Counted from the stretch's first letter, positions 51,604 through 61,989 are shown. The stretch: 64,000 bases of DNA from Natrinema zhouii (GCF_013456555.2 NZ_CP059154.1:3658001-3722000), one strand, 5' to 3'. Notes: generated by a model from the letters alone, not told the origin. Program-made: numbers and translations.

Positions 51604-53193
51604 TCAATCGTCGTCGGTCACGCTGCGGGTAGCTCGCTGCTGACGGACCGTCTGGGGGCCCAGCCGATCCGTCTCCTCGTCGCGGACGTAGTCCCGAGCG
51701 ACGACGTAACTTCCGTACAGGATGACCAACAGGAACAGCGAGAACGGAAGCGCCATGGTCACCGAGAGCGACTCGATGGCGCTGAACTCCTCGAGTCGGA
51801 GCGATATCATCCCGAAGAGCGCGAGCAGTGCACCCCACCACGCGCGGTTTCGCGGGTTCGGGTTCTCGTCACCTAGCGTTATGGCTGAGAGCATGAACAC
51901 CGCCGAGTCGAGGGAGGTGATGATGTAGCCGGCGATGATGAAGACGAACAGCACTGCGAGCACCGTGCCGAACGGCGTGATCTCGAGCGCTCTCGCGACG
52001 GCTGCGGGATTGCCCGCCGAGGCCATCGCCGCTGCGACCGGTTCCTGGTAGCCCGGCGCGAGCACCCAGCCCCCGATGAGCCCGTGCTGGATCCAGGTGA
52101 AGACCGTCGGAACCACGACGAGCACGGCGAACATCTCCCGGATGGTCCGGCCCTTCGAGACGCGGGCGACGAAGCTCCCGACGAAGATGCTCCAGGCGGC
52201 CCACCAGGCCCACCAGAAGCCGGTCCAGTCGGCCGCCCAGTTCCCCTCGGCTCCCGGCGCGGTGTACAGCGTCAGGCGGAACAGATTGCTGAGCCAGACG
52301 CCCGTCGCGTCCAGACTCAACTCGAGCATGTAGAGGGTCGGTCCGACCACCACGAGCAGGGCCATCGCGACGCCGATGAGCACCACCGTCGCGCGTGCCG
52401 CGTTGCGGATTCCTTTCCGGAGACCGAGCCAGACGTCGGCGAGGAAGACGATACCGATGAGGGCAAACACCGCGTAGGTCAGGACCGTCGCATCGAGTCC
52501 AAAGACGCTACCGAGGATCGCGGACATCGTCTGTGCGCTGAAGCCGAGCGTCGTCGAGATGCCGCCGATCGTGGCGATGAGCGCCGCCAGATCGACCAGC
52601 CAGTAGAGCCCCGGGATGCGGTCTTCGTCGACGATGCCGGCGAGCATCGAACTGATCTTGTAGTCGCCGACGCCGTCCGTGTAGACCACGATCCCGAAGG
52701 CGATCGCGACGGGGAGATACCACATCGCCAGCCCCGGGAACACCTCGTGAATAAACATGAAGGCCAGCGCCATCGCCTCGACGGATGCACCCTGGACGGG
52801 GGCCGGTTCCGGTGGCGGATGCTGGACGATCGACACCGGTTCCGCGACGCCCCAGATGAGAACCGAGGCACCGAACCCGACGGTGAACACCATCGACAGC
52901 CACGAGAAGAAGCCGAACTCCGGTTCGGCGTCGGGGCCGCCGATACGGAGCCGACCGTATCGCGAGGCCGTGAAGGCGAACACGGCGATGAGCAGAATGA
53001 ATCCGAGGAGGATGAACCACCAGCCGAAGTAGGTGAGTATCCATCCCTTCGCGCCGATGAGAACGCTACTCAGCAGCGACGGCCGGAGAAAGCCGATCCC
53101 GCCGAGCGAGAGCATGACGCCCATCGTCACGAAAAAGAGGGCCCGCTCCGCTCGTGACGCGTCCTCGAGACCGAGGAGTTTCCCCGCGTTCAT
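51604..53193 (-). CDS. BCCT-family osmolyte transporter
   Basis: The 529-residue permease has about twelve membrane helices and the BCCT signature WTGFWWAWWAAWSIFVGSF followed by the RVSKGRTIREM region. Family members take up betaine, choline or carnitine with sodium or protons, an osmotic-stress function that fits a halophile. The start is the ATG at 53191-53193, preceded by an AT-poor region. Substrate is not readable from sequence. Confidence 0.92.
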   Translation of the reverse strand: MNAGKLLGLEDASRAERALFFVTMGVMLSLGGIGFLRPSLLSSVLIGAKGWILTYFGWWFILLGFILLIAVFAFTASRYGRLRIGGPDAEPEFGFFSWLSMVFTVGFGASVLIWGVAEPVSIVQHPPPEPAPVQGASVEAMALAFMFIHEVFPGLAMWYLPVAIAFGIVVYTDGVGDYKISSMLAGIVDEDRIPGLYWLVDLAALIATIGGISTTLGFSAQTMSAILGSVFGLDATVLTYAVFALIGIVFLADVWLGLRKGIRNAARATVVLIGVAMALLVVVGPTLYMLELSLDATGVWLSNLFRLTLYTAPGAEGNWAADWTGFWWAWWAAWSIFVGSFVARVSKGRTIREMFAVLVVVPTVFTWIQHGLIGGWVLAPGYQEPVAAAMASAGNPAAVARALEITPFGTVLAVLFVFIIAGYIITSLDSAVFMLSAITLGDENPNPRNRAWWGALLALFGMISLRLEEFSAIESLSVTMALPFSLFLLVILYGSYVVARDYVRDEETDRLGPQTVRQQRATRSVTDDD

Positions 53194-53523
53194 CGTTCGA
53201 CCCCCCAGATAGCGCCGCCAACACCACGGTTGTTCGATCGCGCGATGTTCGACAGCGTGATGTCACTACTCACAGTTTCGTGAGCTACCATCAGATGTGA
53301 CCCGAATCCCGCAGCCAAGTACTGATATACCCTTTGTCTCGAGGCGGTCTTCAGAGACGTTACCAAACGTGGCTGCGCGGTCTCGGTAACGGTCTTCTCG
53401 ACGGAAACGCAGGAGGGACTTCGTCTCAGTGAGTCGATGCTTCTCGTCCCGCGAGGTGGGAATCCACGCGTATCAGAACCATCGAGACAGCATCCGTACG
53501 GCGATGGCGGCTACCACCTGCGA
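53194..53523. other. 330-base gap between the transporter and menE
   Basis: This gap lies upstream of the transporter start and downstream of menE. I see no convincing coding frame, RNA or repeat. The transporter promoter is probably near 53225-53290, but no clear TATA element stands out. Confidence 0.35.
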
Positions 53524-55134
53524 TCACGATGACCCAGTCACGTCGATGCCGCCCTCGAGCAGTCGATCCCGAACGGCGTCGCGATCGACGGTTCCCGAGG
53601 CCGTCCGGGGAAGCGCGTCGGCGATTCCGATCGTCTTCGGTCGCTTGAATCCGGCGAGGTATTCGTCGCAGTGGGAGAGGAGTGACTGGGAGAGCTTCTC
53701 ACCCGAATTGGTTTCGGAGTCGGGAACGACGAGCGCCGCGACCCGTTCGCCCCACTCCTCGTCAGGGAGCCCGACGACTGCGGCGTCGTCGACGCGGGGA
53801 TGCGATCGGAGTGTCGCGACCACCTCGCCCGGATCGACGTTCTCGCCGCCGGTAACGATGCGGTCGCTGCGGCGATTGAGGATCCACAGTCGACCGTCCG
53901 CGTCGCGATAGCCGACGTCGCCGGTATGTAAGCCACGCTCGCCGAACGCGGACTCAGTGTGCTCGTCGTCGAGATAGCCCGGCGTCACCGTCGGCCCCGA
54001 AACGACGAGTTCCCCCTGTTCGTCGGGAGCGACTGTCGCGCCGGTCTCGTCGACGACGGAGACGTCAGTGAACAGCAGCGGCTGTCCGACGGTTCCTTCG
54101 TGTCTATCGATTTCTGCGGGCGTCGCCGTCGCGATCTGGGACGCCGTCTCGGTCATTCCGTAGGTCGGGTGGACCGGCACGTCCGCGTCCCGACAGCGCT
54201 CGAGCAACTCATCCGACGCGGGCGCGCCGCCGAGCAGGACGAATCGCAGGGCGTCGGCCGGCTCCCAGCCGGCCTCGAGCAGGCGCGTGCACATCGTCGG
54301 GACGAGCGAGACGCCCGTGATATCGTACGCCTCGAGCACCCGAGCGGTCGATTCAGCACCGAACTCGCGCTGGATCACGACGGGCGTGCCGTACAGCGCC
54401 GATCGGAGGACTGGCGCCAGCCCACCCATGTGGTACATCGGGAGACAGCACAGCCACCGATCGGCGGGGTCGACCCCCAGCCGGAACGCGGAGGCGGTGG
54501 CGCTCGCGACGAGGTTGCCGACCGTCAGCCGGACGCCCTTGGGCTCCCCGGACGTGCCGGAGGTGAACATGATCAGTTGCGTATCGTCGCGCTCGAGCGG
54601 GACCGGCTGAACCGATCGCGACTCGAAAGCGCTGTCGGGGTCGGACACGCCCCCATCGTTCGTCTCGGAGGACAGTGACTGCGTCCGATCGCTTTCGGGT
54701 TCGTCGACCGTGAACACGCCGACCGACCCGGTTTCGACTGCGAGCTCGAGCGCCGCCTTCTCGGTGTCCCGCTCACAGACGACGGCAGCGAGATCGGTCC
54801 GGGTAGCTTTCGCGGCGAGTTCGCCGGTCGTCTCACGGACGTTCAGCGGGACCATGGTCACACCGGTCCGCATGGCGGCGAAAAAGAGGGTCGCGAACGC
54901 GGGGCGAGTGTCCATGAGGACGCCGATTCGCTGCTGATTGCCTCGTTTCGAGTCGCTCAGTTCGAGAACCGCGTCCTCGAGCCCCGCCGCGGCGCGGTCG
55001 ACGCGGCGGTCGAACTCGCGAAAACTCCACGCCGCGTCGGTCTCGATATCGAGCAGCGCCGTCCGCTGTGGCGTCGCGGCCGCGCGGTGCGCGATCGGAT
55101 CGCGCGTCGGCCAGTCGACCGGACCCGGAGTCAT
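53524..55134 (-). CDS. menE: o-succinylbenzoate-CoA ligase
   Basis: The 536-residue adenylate-forming enzyme activates o-succinylbenzoate for menaquinone synthesis. Seen: the P-loop MFTSGTSGEPKGV (residues 189-201), YGMTETASQIA, and the hinge GLHTGDVGYRDADGRLWILNRRSDRI. At the A10 position, where this superfamily has a catalytic Lys (PRTxxGKxxR), it reads PRTASGTVDR, with Thr515. It overlaps menC by four bases (ATGA). The ending of the menA-menC-menE run shows that all three are one operon. Confidence 0.92.
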   Translation of the reverse strand: MTPGPVDWPTRDPIAHRAAATPQRTALLDIETDAAWSFREFDRRVDRAAAGLEDAVLELSDSKRGNQQRIGVLMDTRPAFATLFFAAMRTGVTMVPLNVRETTGELAAKATRTDLAAVVCERDTEKAALELAVETGSVGVFTVDEPESDRTQSLSSETNDGGVSDPDSAFESRSVQPVPLERDDTQLIMFTSGTSGEPKGVRLTVGNLVASATASAFRLGVDPADRWLCCLPMYHMGGLAPVLRSALYGTPVVIQREFGAESTARVLEAYDITGVSLVPTMCTRLLEAGWEPADALRFVLLGGAPASDELLERCRDADVPVHPTYGMTETASQIATATPAEIDRHEGTVGQPLLFTDVSVVDETGATVAPDEQGELVVSGPTVTPGYLDDEHTESAFGERGLHTGDVGYRDADGRLWILNRRSDRIVTGGENVDPGEVVATLRSHPRVDDAAVVGLPDEEWGERVAALVVPDSETNSGEKLSQSLLSHCDEYLAGFKRPKTIGIADALPRTASGTVDRDAVRDRLLEGGIDVTGSS

Positions 55135-56249
55135 CGCTCGCTCCAGACGTCCGAGACGCCGAGCCCCTTCGCCTGCGGGACGACTGCCGATCCCTTCTCG
55201 AGCAACACGGGATCCCGGCCGAGATCCGCCGCGAGCAGTTCGCCGGTCGCGAGTCCGCAGGCCGGGACGTCGGGGATCGCCGCCGCGAGGTGGACCGCAC
55301 CCGTCCGCGCGACGACCCCGTCGATCGTCGTCGTCACCAGCGGCGTGACATCGAGTTCGGTCAGCCAGGCCGCGACCTTGCGAGCGACATCGATCCCGCC
55401 GAGCGCCATCGGCTTCAGGACGACGACGTCCGCCGCGTCGGCCTCACAGATAGAGTCGACGCCGTGCTCGAGCAACCCCTCGTCGAGCGCGATCGAGACG
55501 CCGCTGTTCAGCTCTCGGAGATCCGCGTGTCCCTCGAGCGCGCCGGCTGGCAGCGGCTGCTCGAGGATCGAAACTCCCAGATCCGTGAAGGCCTCGAGCG
55601 CCGATTCGGCTTCCTCGTAGGTCCACGCCTCGTTGGCATCGGCCCGCAGTTCGACGCTCGAGCCGACGGCCTCACGGACGCGACGAACGCGCTCGATATC
55701 CGCTTCGACGCTTCGGATCCCGACCTTCAGCTTGCAGCAATCGAAGCCGCGATCGACCGCCTCGCGCGCTTTTCTCACCGTTTCAGCGGGAGTCCCGTCG
55801 CTGATCGTCGCGTTGACGGGAACCCGGCCGACCATCGGCCCCTGGCCGAGGTAGCGGTACAGCGGCGTCGACTCGCGCGTCGCCTGCAGGTCCGCCAGCG
55901 CGAGCGCGAGCGCGTGCCGCGCTGCGACCTGGCGGTCGACGGTCTCGAGCGCCTCGATCGGCCCGTCAGTCTGCAGCGCGTCCCGGGCGCGCTCGAGGGC
56001 CCGTTCGCAGGCATCGAGGGACTCCGTCCAGCCCTGCAGCGGTGTCGCCTCGCCGTAGCCGACGGCAGGTCCGGCTGTTGGTTCGTCGCCGACGCCGACC
56101 ACACCATCGCCGACATCGTCGCTCTCGTCGACCAGCCGAACGAGAAATCCGTCTCGCGAGTCGATTGTCCCGTCGGCCGTCTCGAGCGGCTCGGCGAGGT
56201 CCAGCGAGAACGATCGGTACTCGAGCGAGAGGTCCTCGGTGGAGCTCAT
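55131..56249 (-). CDS. menC: o-succinylbenzoate synthase
   Basis: The 372-residue enolase-superfamily enzyme dehydrates SHCHC to o-succinylbenzoate. Seen: an N-terminal capping domain with VGYGEATPLQGWTES, then the barrel with the acid/base lysine motif FDCCKLKVG, metal ligands in RADANEAWT, EQPLP and IALDEGL, and the second lysine VVLKPMALGG. The start ATG is at 56247-56249, with a four-base overlap with menA upstream and another with menE downstream. Confidence 0.93.
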   Translation of the reverse strand: MSSTEDLSLEYRSFSLDLAEPLETADGTIDSRDGFLVRLVDESDDVGDGVVGVGDEPTAGPAVGYGEATPLQGWTESLDACERALERARDALQTDGPIEALETVDRQVAARHALALALADLQATRESTPLYRYLGQGPMVGRVPVNATISDGTPAETVRKAREAVDRGFDCCKLKVGIRSVEADIERVRRVREAVGSSVELRADANEAWTYEEAESALEAFTDLGVSILEQPLPAGALEGHADLRELNSGVSIALDEGLLEHGVDSICEADAADVVVLKPMALGGIDVARKVAAWLTELDVTPLVTTTIDGVVARTGAVHLAAAIPDVPACGLATGELLAADLGRDPVLLEKGSAVVPQAKGLGVSDVWSER

Positions 56250-57190
56250 AGGAACGCTAACCCCCCCGCGAAACAGATCGCGTACATCGCGAGCAGTTTG
56301 CCGGTCCCCTCGAGCGCCGGGTTGAGCGCCTCGCCGTCGGTTCGCGTACAGACCGTTCGGGCGACCATCGCGGCGTAGGGCAGCGTGACCAGCGGGAGCA
56401 GTACGCCGGGGCCGAACCCGGCTTCGAGCCAGAACCAGAACGGGACGACGTAGGCGAGCGCGAGCATGGCGACGTACTCGAGGCGGCTCCACCGGTAGCC
56501 GAGCCGGACCGCGAGCGTCCGTTTGCCGGTCTCGGCGTCGGTCTCCAGATCGCGGACGTTGTTCACGACGAGAATGGCCGTCGAAATCGCAGCGACGGGC
56601 AGGCTCGCCGCGATGGCTTCGCGCGGGACGGTTCCGTCGGGGATCGTCGTCGCCAGCGGCTCCGCGAGGACGGCCGCAGCCTGGACGTAGTAGGTCCCGG
56701 TCACGGCGACGAGGCCGAAGAAGACGAAGACGAACAGGTCTCCGAGGCCGTGATAGCCCAGCGGGTAGGGGCCGCCGGTGTAGGCCCAGCCGCAGAAGAC
56801 GCTCACGACCCCGATCACGAGGATCGGGAGCCCGCCGACGTAGACGAGGTAGGTCCCAGTGAGGATCGCCAGCCCGAACGTTACGACGGTCGCGAGCTTG
56901 ACCTGCTCGGGCGAGATGAGCCCCGACTGCGTTACTCGGGTAAACCCCTCGCGGTCCTCCGTGTCGGCACCGTTGACCGCGTCGTAGTAGTCGTTCGCGA
57001 AATTCGTCCCGATCTGTATCAACGCCGAGCCGACGAACGCCATCACTGCCGGCAGCACTGCGAATACCCCCTCGTCGGCTGCCAGCCCCGTCCCCACGAT
57101 GATCGGGGCCGCAGCCGCGGGCAAGGTCTGGGGGCGGGCTGCCATCAGCCACGCCTTCGTCCGTGAGATCTCGACCTCGGCCGAACTCAT
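56246..57190 (-). CDS. menA: 1,4-dihydroxy-2-naphthoate polyprenyltransferase
   Basis: The 314-residue UbiA-family membrane enzyme attaches the polyprenyl tail to DHNA. It has about eight helices, with the metal-binding motif [18 protein letters not shown] near residue 65-82 and the second motif [19 protein letters not shown] near 210. It is the first gene of the menA-menC-menE run; ATG at 57188-57190. Located in the cytoplasmic membrane. Confidence 0.95.
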   Translation of the reverse strand: MSSAEVEISRTKAWLMAARPQTLPAAAAPIIVGTGLAADEGVFAVLPAVMAFVGSALIQIGTNFANDYYDAVNGADTEDREGFTRVTQSGLISPEQVKLATVVTFGLAILTGTYLVYVGGLPILVIGVVSVFCGWAYTGGPYPLGYHGLGDLFVFVFFGLVAVTGTYYVQAAAVLAEPLATTIPDGTVPREAIAASLPVAAISTAILVVNNVRDLETDAETGKRTLAVRLGYRWSRLEYVAMLALAYVVPFWFWLEAGFGPGVLLPLVTLPYAAMVARTVCTRTDGEALNPALEGTGKLLAMYAICFAGGLAFL

Positions 57191-57263
57191 GAATCGAGTG
57201 TCCCACTCGAGAGAGTGTCAACGTTGGCATTGCGAGTCGACCGACGACCACTCGACAGTGAAA

Positions 57264-58484
57264 TTACGGCTCGGGAACGATCAGTTCGAGCGGCTCCATT
57301 TCGACGAACGCGGTCTCGTATCCCTGGTGTCGAGCCGTTTGCGGCGGTGATTCGACCGTGAGCGTCATCGAGTCGCCCGGTCGCGCGTTCGCGAGGGACC
57401 TTCCGTAGTGGAACCCGAACTCGCCGTCGAGCGTTTGCGTGAGCTCGAGCGGATCGTCGACGGCCGGTTCCCCGTCGCGTTCGACCTCGGCGCGCAGCGA
57501 CATATTCGCGAGCGGCACGCGGTTGTACGGCGTCCGCGGCGAGACGAGTAGGTACCGGTCGTCGCCGTTTGCTAGTCGCGACCCAAACTCGAGCAGCGTG
57601 ACGACGAACGCCGCATCGCCGCTCATCGGTACACCGCCGTTCGAATCCGTCCCGGAGTCTGCCTCCGGATCGATCAGTTGGGTTCCGGGGTAGTCGTCGG
57701 CGGGCGGCAGCGCGGAGTACGGAATCCCGGAGTGCATACCCTCCGTTTCTCCGTCGCTATCGTCGGTCATGGGCTCGAGCGCACCCCGCTGGCCCCAGCG
57801 CTCTCGATCCAGTAGTTCGATGCCGTCGACGACCTCCTCGCGAAAGGCGTCGTCGTAGGTAAACTCGAACGTCGCCGTCTTGGCCTCGCCGAAGCGTCCC
57901 TCGAACGTACCGGTTCGCCGCGTCGAAAGTGGCGGCAGTTCGACACTGACGGCGTAGGTTCCATCGCTCGGCAGGAAGACGTTGTCACCGAAGTGGAGCC
58001 CCATCTCCTGCGAGAGCATGGGCCAGAGCTGTCGCGACCGGACCTGATCGCCGTCCTTCGTGATCGTTACCCTCGGTTCGACATCGCCCGGAAGGACGAT
58101 CCCGGTCTCCGGATCCCAGCAAACGACCATTAGATGGACGCCCCGATCGGCGTCCGGTTCGACGAGCTGGCGATCGGTCCCGGTGACGAGCCAGAACGGA
58201 TGCGGGTACGTGAGCAAAGGTGCCAGCGCGTAGTCGCCGGCCTCGAGGGGGTCGAGGACTCGCATCGATTTCCGGTGGCCGGGGAGGTAGACCGCCTTCG
58301 GTGGGTCCTCGATCATCGGAATCGGCGCGGTTCCCGTGGCACCGTCGTCACCGTCGGCTTCGTTTGCGCGGTTGCCGCCGCTCTCGTTCTGATCGTCTGC
58401 CTCGTTTCCCGGAGCCGTACAACCCGCAACAGTGAGTGCCGCCGGGAGTACGGCCGTCCGCCGGAGGTACGTTCGTCGATTCAT
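57264..58484 (-). CDS. Tp34-like (iron-binding type) lipoprotein
   Basis: The 406-residue protein has an N-terminal export signal (MNRRTYLRRTAVLPAA) and lipobox TVAGC (near residue 22), so it is lipid-anchored. The body has beta-sandwich-like repeats: AVYLPGHRKSMRVLDPLEAGDYALAP, VHLMVVCWDPETG and LRAEVERDGEPAVDD. Met and His residues recall the Tp34/P19 periplasmic iron or copper binders. The metal assignment is an inference. It lies between menB and menA without overlap; the ATG at 58482-58484 gives the signal an Arg-rich head. Confidence 0.65.
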   Translation of the reverse strand: MNRRTYLRRTAVLPAALTVAGCTAPGNEADDQNESGGNRANEADGDDGATGTAPIPMIEDPPKAVYLPGHRKSMRVLDPLEAGDYALAPLLTYPHPFWLVTGTDRQLVEPDADRGVHLMVVCWDPETGIVLPGDVEPRVTITKDGDQVRSRQLWPMLSQEMGLHFGDNVFLPSDGTYAVSVELPPLSTRRTGTFEGRFGEAKTATFEFTYDDAFREEVVDGIELLDRERWGQRGALEPMTDDSDGETEGMHSGIPYSALPPADDYPGTQLIDPEADSGTDSNGGVPMSGDAAFVVTLLEFGSRLANGDDRYLLVSPRTPYNRVPLANMSLRAEVERDGEPAVDDPLELTQTLDGEFGFHYGRSLANARPGDSMTLTVESPPQTARHQGYETAFVEMEPLELIVPEP

Positions 58485-58524
58485 GCGATTCACTCGAGAG
58501 ACCGACAATTAGGTGCTCGGGCAC

Positions 58525-59418
58525 TCAGTAGTGCCACGGGTAGTCGTCGAAATCGGGGTCACGACCCTCGACGAATGCGTCCCGTCCCTCCTCAGCCTCG
58601 TCGGTCATGTAGCCCAGCCGGGTCGCCTCGCCCGCGAAGACCTGCTGGCCGACCATTCCGTCGTCGGTCATATTAAAGGCGTACTTGAGCATCCGCATCG
58701 CCGTCGGGCTCTTGGAATTGATGCGCTCGCCCCACTCGAGGGCGGTCGACTCTAACTCCTCGTGTGGCACCGCTTCGTTGACCATGCCCATCTCCGCGGC
58801 TTCCTCGGCGGAGTAGGTCTTCCCGAGGAAGAACACCTCGCGGGCCTTCTTCTGACCGATCTGCTTGGCGAGGTAGGCCGAGCCGAAGCCGGCGTCGTAG
58901 CTCGCCACATCGGGGTCGGTCTGGAGGAACTTCGCGTGCTCCTCGCTCGCGAGCGTGAGATCACAGACGACGTGCAGCGAGTGACCGCCGCCGACGGCCC
59001 AGCCGGGGACGACGCAGACGACGACCTTCGGAACGTGCCGGATGAGACGCTGGACCTCGAGGATGTGAAGTCTCCCCTGCTCCGATGCCCGTTCTTCGTC
59101 TCCTTCATACTGATAGCCGTCCTCGCCGCGAATCGTCTGGTCACCGCCGGAACAGAAGGCCCAGCCGCCGTCCTTCGACGATGGACCGTTCCCGGTCAGC
59201 AAGATGCAGCCGACATCCGTCTGGCGCTTGGCGTGATCCAGCGCGTCGTACAGTTCGTCGACGGTCCCCGGTCGAAAGGCGTTGCGGACGTCGGGTCGGT
59301 CGAACGCGATCCGAACCGTTCCGGAATCGACCGCCCGGTGGTACGTGATGTCCTCGAACTCGTCGTTCATGTCCGCGACCGGCTTCCACTGCTCCGGATC
59401 GAAGAGTTCCGAAACCAT
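58525..59418 (-). CDS. menB: 1,4-dihydroxy-2-naphthoyl-CoA synthase
   Basis: The 297-residue crotonase-fold enzyme closes the second ring of the naphthoquinone. It has the oxyanion motif GGWAFCSGGDQTIRG, the second GWAVGGGHSLHVVCDLTLAS, the DAGFGSAYLA region and a conserved C-terminal GRDPDFDDYPWHY. The ATG at 59416-59418 gives the standard length; the longer open frame lacks family support. It is the only men gene between the lipoprotein and the divergent membrane-protein gene. Confidence 0.95.
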   Translation of the reverse strand: MVSELFDPEQWKPVADMNDEFEDITYHRAVDSGTVRIAFDRPDVRNAFRPGTVDELYDALDHAKRQTDVGCILLTGNGPSSKDGGWAFCSGGDQTIRGEDGYQYEGDEERASEQGRLHILEVQRLIRHVPKVVVCVVPGWAVGGGHSLHVVCDLTLASEEHAKFLQTDPDVASYDAGFGSAYLAKQIGQKKAREVFFLGKTYSAEEAAEMGMVNEAVPHEELESTALEWGERINSKSPTAMRMLKYAFNMTDDGMVGQQVFAGEATRLGYMTDEAEEGRDAFVEGRDPDFDDYPWHY

Positions 59419-59588
59419 TTGCTCGAGAGTCGTCGGCGATAGCTGAAATAGGTTCGCGTCACGAGTCGGCCCAACCCGTGCCGTCACCGACCGGCGGCAT
59501 ATCTCATGGCCCTGCGGAATGGGATTTCAATCTCGGCGGTCGAAAGTGAGACGATGGCATTTAAGTTAGCCATTTGACTTTACTGCGT

Positions 59589-60470
59589 ATGAATCGCACG
59601 CTCGCCGGTTCGGCCATACTTGGTTTTCTCGGCGGACTCGTGAACGTCGCAGTGACGCGTACATTGCTCACTCACGTGGACTCTCCATTCTTCGAACTGG
59701 GGAGAGACGCGGCCCCGAACGCGGTAATCATTAGGTCCATACGTGACACACCCCAGCTCTGGATCGGCGTATTCGCACTCGGCTTCGTCCCATTGTTTAT
59801 CACCGCCAGTACCAGATTACTCGCGCCTACTGGTGGATTCGCCGCGCTTCTTGGCGGTGTCGCGTACGTCGTATTGACGTCCCCGTTTCCCCAGGGAGAG
59901 ACCAGTGCCTCGGGAATATTCGTCAACGGACCGTTCTACGCATCGAACTACGCGAAGTCGTGGTACGCGTGGCTTTCCTTGTTGCTGGTTGCCGGCGTCG
60001 CCGAGTTCGCACTTCGACGCGGGTACGGGCTCCGCGATGGGCGACTTCGACATCTTCCGGATCTCTCTCTGTCTCGGTCACAGTTCTGGTCAGTCACCCT
60101 CGTCATGGGTGCCCTCGTCGGTCTCGGTGTCGGACTTTTGAACCCCTTGTATTACTATCAGTCGGACCTGTCCACCGTTCTCGCCGTTCTCGTAACGGCC
60201 GGGGCCGCGACGTGGATTGCCCTCGCCGCACTGCTGTCGAGAGGACTCGTCACACCGCTCGCCCTGGACGCGTACTGGGCGCAGGGGATCGTCGCCGCCA
60301 CAGTGTTTCCGCCCCACCCTTCTCCGGAGTCTCATACGCACCCGGAACTACTGTTCCTATTCCTGTCCGTTGCCGTATCGCTCCTCGGACTCCTCGAGTT
60401 GGCGATCCGATCTCGCTACCGCGGCTGGGATGGCGGTTCCTTCACCGGCCGAACCGATACGCCGGAGTGA
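59589..60470 (+). CDS. multi-spanning membrane protein, hypothetical
   Basis: The 293-residue protein has about seven hydrophobic segments (SAILGFLGGLVNVAV, LWIGVFALGFVPLFI, LGGVAYVVLTSP, AWLSLLLVAGVAEF, VTLVMGALVGLGVGLL and others). A conserved-looking loop with SPFPQGETSASG and an extra-membrane HPSPESHTHPELLF, rich in His, could bind metal. I do not recognise the family. ATG at 59589, with a TTTAAGTTA promoter element near 59560. Its GC is lower than its neighbours. Confidence 0.65.
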   Translation: MNRTLAGSAILGFLGGLVNVAVTRTLLTHVDSPFFELGRDAAPNAVIIRSIRDTPQLWIGVFALGFVPLFITASTRLLAPTGGFAALLGGVAYVVLTSPFPQGETSASGIFVNGPFYASNYAKSWYAWLSLLLVAGVAEFALRRGYGLRDGRLRHLPDLSLSRSQFWSVTLVMGALVGLGVGLLNPLYYYQSDLSTVLAVLVTAGAATWIALAALLSRGLVTPLALDAYWAQGIVAATVFPPHPSPESHTHPELLFLFLSVAVSLLGLLELAIRSRYRGWDGGSFTGRTDTPE

Positions 60471-60744
60471 CTTGTGGGCCGCCGGCCGGAATGGACGTGG
60501 ATCGAACGGTATCGACGCTGTCTCGGCCAGAGCCAGTAGATAGCGCATTTCCCATCCGCTCGAGACCGGATCAGCAGTGCCCCGATTTCATATAGCATAA
60601 TAGGATTCATCCGTCTCAAATCGTCCGATCTGATGCGACGATCAAATCGTAAGATCGGCGTTCACATTCGGAGCGTTCCGAGTCGACGCCGACACTCATC
60701 TAGCCAAAGTGATTTTTTATCCGGCCGGTCAACTTGGTCACAAG

Positions 60745-61731
60745 ATGGGCGAGTCGTACTACGAGATACTCGAGGTTGACCCCGGTGCGACTCGAGACGA
60801 GATCGAGTCGGCCTACCGGGAGCGCGTTCTCGAGACGCATCCGGACCACTCCGACGACCCCGACGCAGCCGAGCGGTTCCAGCGCGTTACGGCCGCGAAG
60901 TCAGTCCTCACCGACGGGACGGAACGCGCACGCTACGATCGACTCGGTCACGACGCCTACGTCGGGCTCGCCCGCGGCCCTGCCGGCGGGGCCAGCTCGA
61001 GCGGAGGGGGCGAGGAACCCGAACGAGCAGCGTCGAACGCCCGACGACCGAACGCGGCGTCGTCGGGCCACGGCACGGAAACAGGGGGCTCCGCTACCGA
61101 CAGCGAGCGGACGACTCAGGGTAGTGCCCGCTCGAGCGAGGGATGGACTCGAGACGGAGCCGGGACCGACCAGGACACTCGAGCGGGGAACCACCACGCT
61201 CGCCAGCGGGCCAGACGGCAGCGGCGACGGAAGCAGCGTCGGGCGACGGACGAGTGGCCGTTCGACGGCGACCGGTCGTCCGGCAGCGGCCGTTCGGACT
61301 CGAGATCGGCGGCCGCGGCCACAACGGCCACAGGAGACGACGGCGAGGATGGCTTTCGCTACGCGGTCCACGACTGGGACGGCGAGGTCGACCTCGAGTG
61401 GGAGGGACCACCAATCGACCGGACGACGGCGGTTTCGGTGGCGTCGATCGCACTCCTCTATCCGATACTCGTCATCGCGAGTCTCACACCGATGTTTTCG
61501 CTGCCGGTCAACGGAATCGTCGCCGCGTGCACGCTCTTGCTGGTCGGTTACCTGCTCACGATGCCTCGACTCGCGATAGTGACGTTCGGCGTCTGGAGCG
61601 TCCTCTTTCCGGCCGGGATGGTCGGGTTTTCGCTGGTCGATCCGCTCTCCCTCTTTGGCTTGCTGGCGCTCGGATTCGCCTGGGTGCCGTTCGGCTACGC
61701 CGTTGCCCTCTGGTGGGTCCTCCGGCCATGA
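60745..61731 (+). CDS. J-domain membrane protein (DnaJ-like)
   Basis: The 328-residue protein opens with a J-domain (residues 1-70: MGESYYEILEVDPGAT, ETHPDHSDDP with the HPD motif that stimulates Hsp70, and LGHDAYVGLARG). A long Gly/Ser/Arg-rich disordered region (about 75-215) precedes at least three membrane helices (from about 235). It is thus a membrane-tethered Hsp70 co-chaperone. The ATG at 60745 (MGESYYEIL) matches J-domain starts; the upstream frame is not part of the domain. Confidence 0.85.
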   Translation: MGESYYEILEVDPGATRDEIESAYRERVLETHPDHSDDPDAAERFQRVTAAKSVLTDGTERARYDRLGHDAYVGLARGPAGGASSSGGGEEPERAASNARRPNAASSGHGTETGGSATDSERTTQGSARSSEGWTRDGAGTDQDTRAGNHHARQRARRQRRRKQRRATDEWPFDGDRSSGSGRSDSRSAAAATTATGDDGEDGFRYAVHDWDGEVDLEWEGPPIDRTTAVSVASIALLYPILVIASLTPMFSLPVNGIVAACTLLLVGYLLTMPRLAIVTFGVWSVLFPAGMVGFSLVDPLSLFGLLALGFAWVPFGYAVALWWVLRP

Positions 61732-61989
61732 AAGTCGAGGATATTTGCATAGACGCTGCTCGTGTGAAGAGAGACATTTGTTCGTGAGATTGAGATCAGA
61801 AGATGAGTGTCCTGCTCCCGTGGACACAGGGGATTTCCACACCCTCCCCAGCCGATTCGCTCACTCTTTTCAGTCGTTCGCTCATCCCTCGCACAATGTC
61901 ATCGATCGTCCTCACTATCGTTCGGACGACCGATAGCGCGCGCCACCGCATGCCGGTTCATCAATCGAGGACGAGCCCCGAAATCCAAA

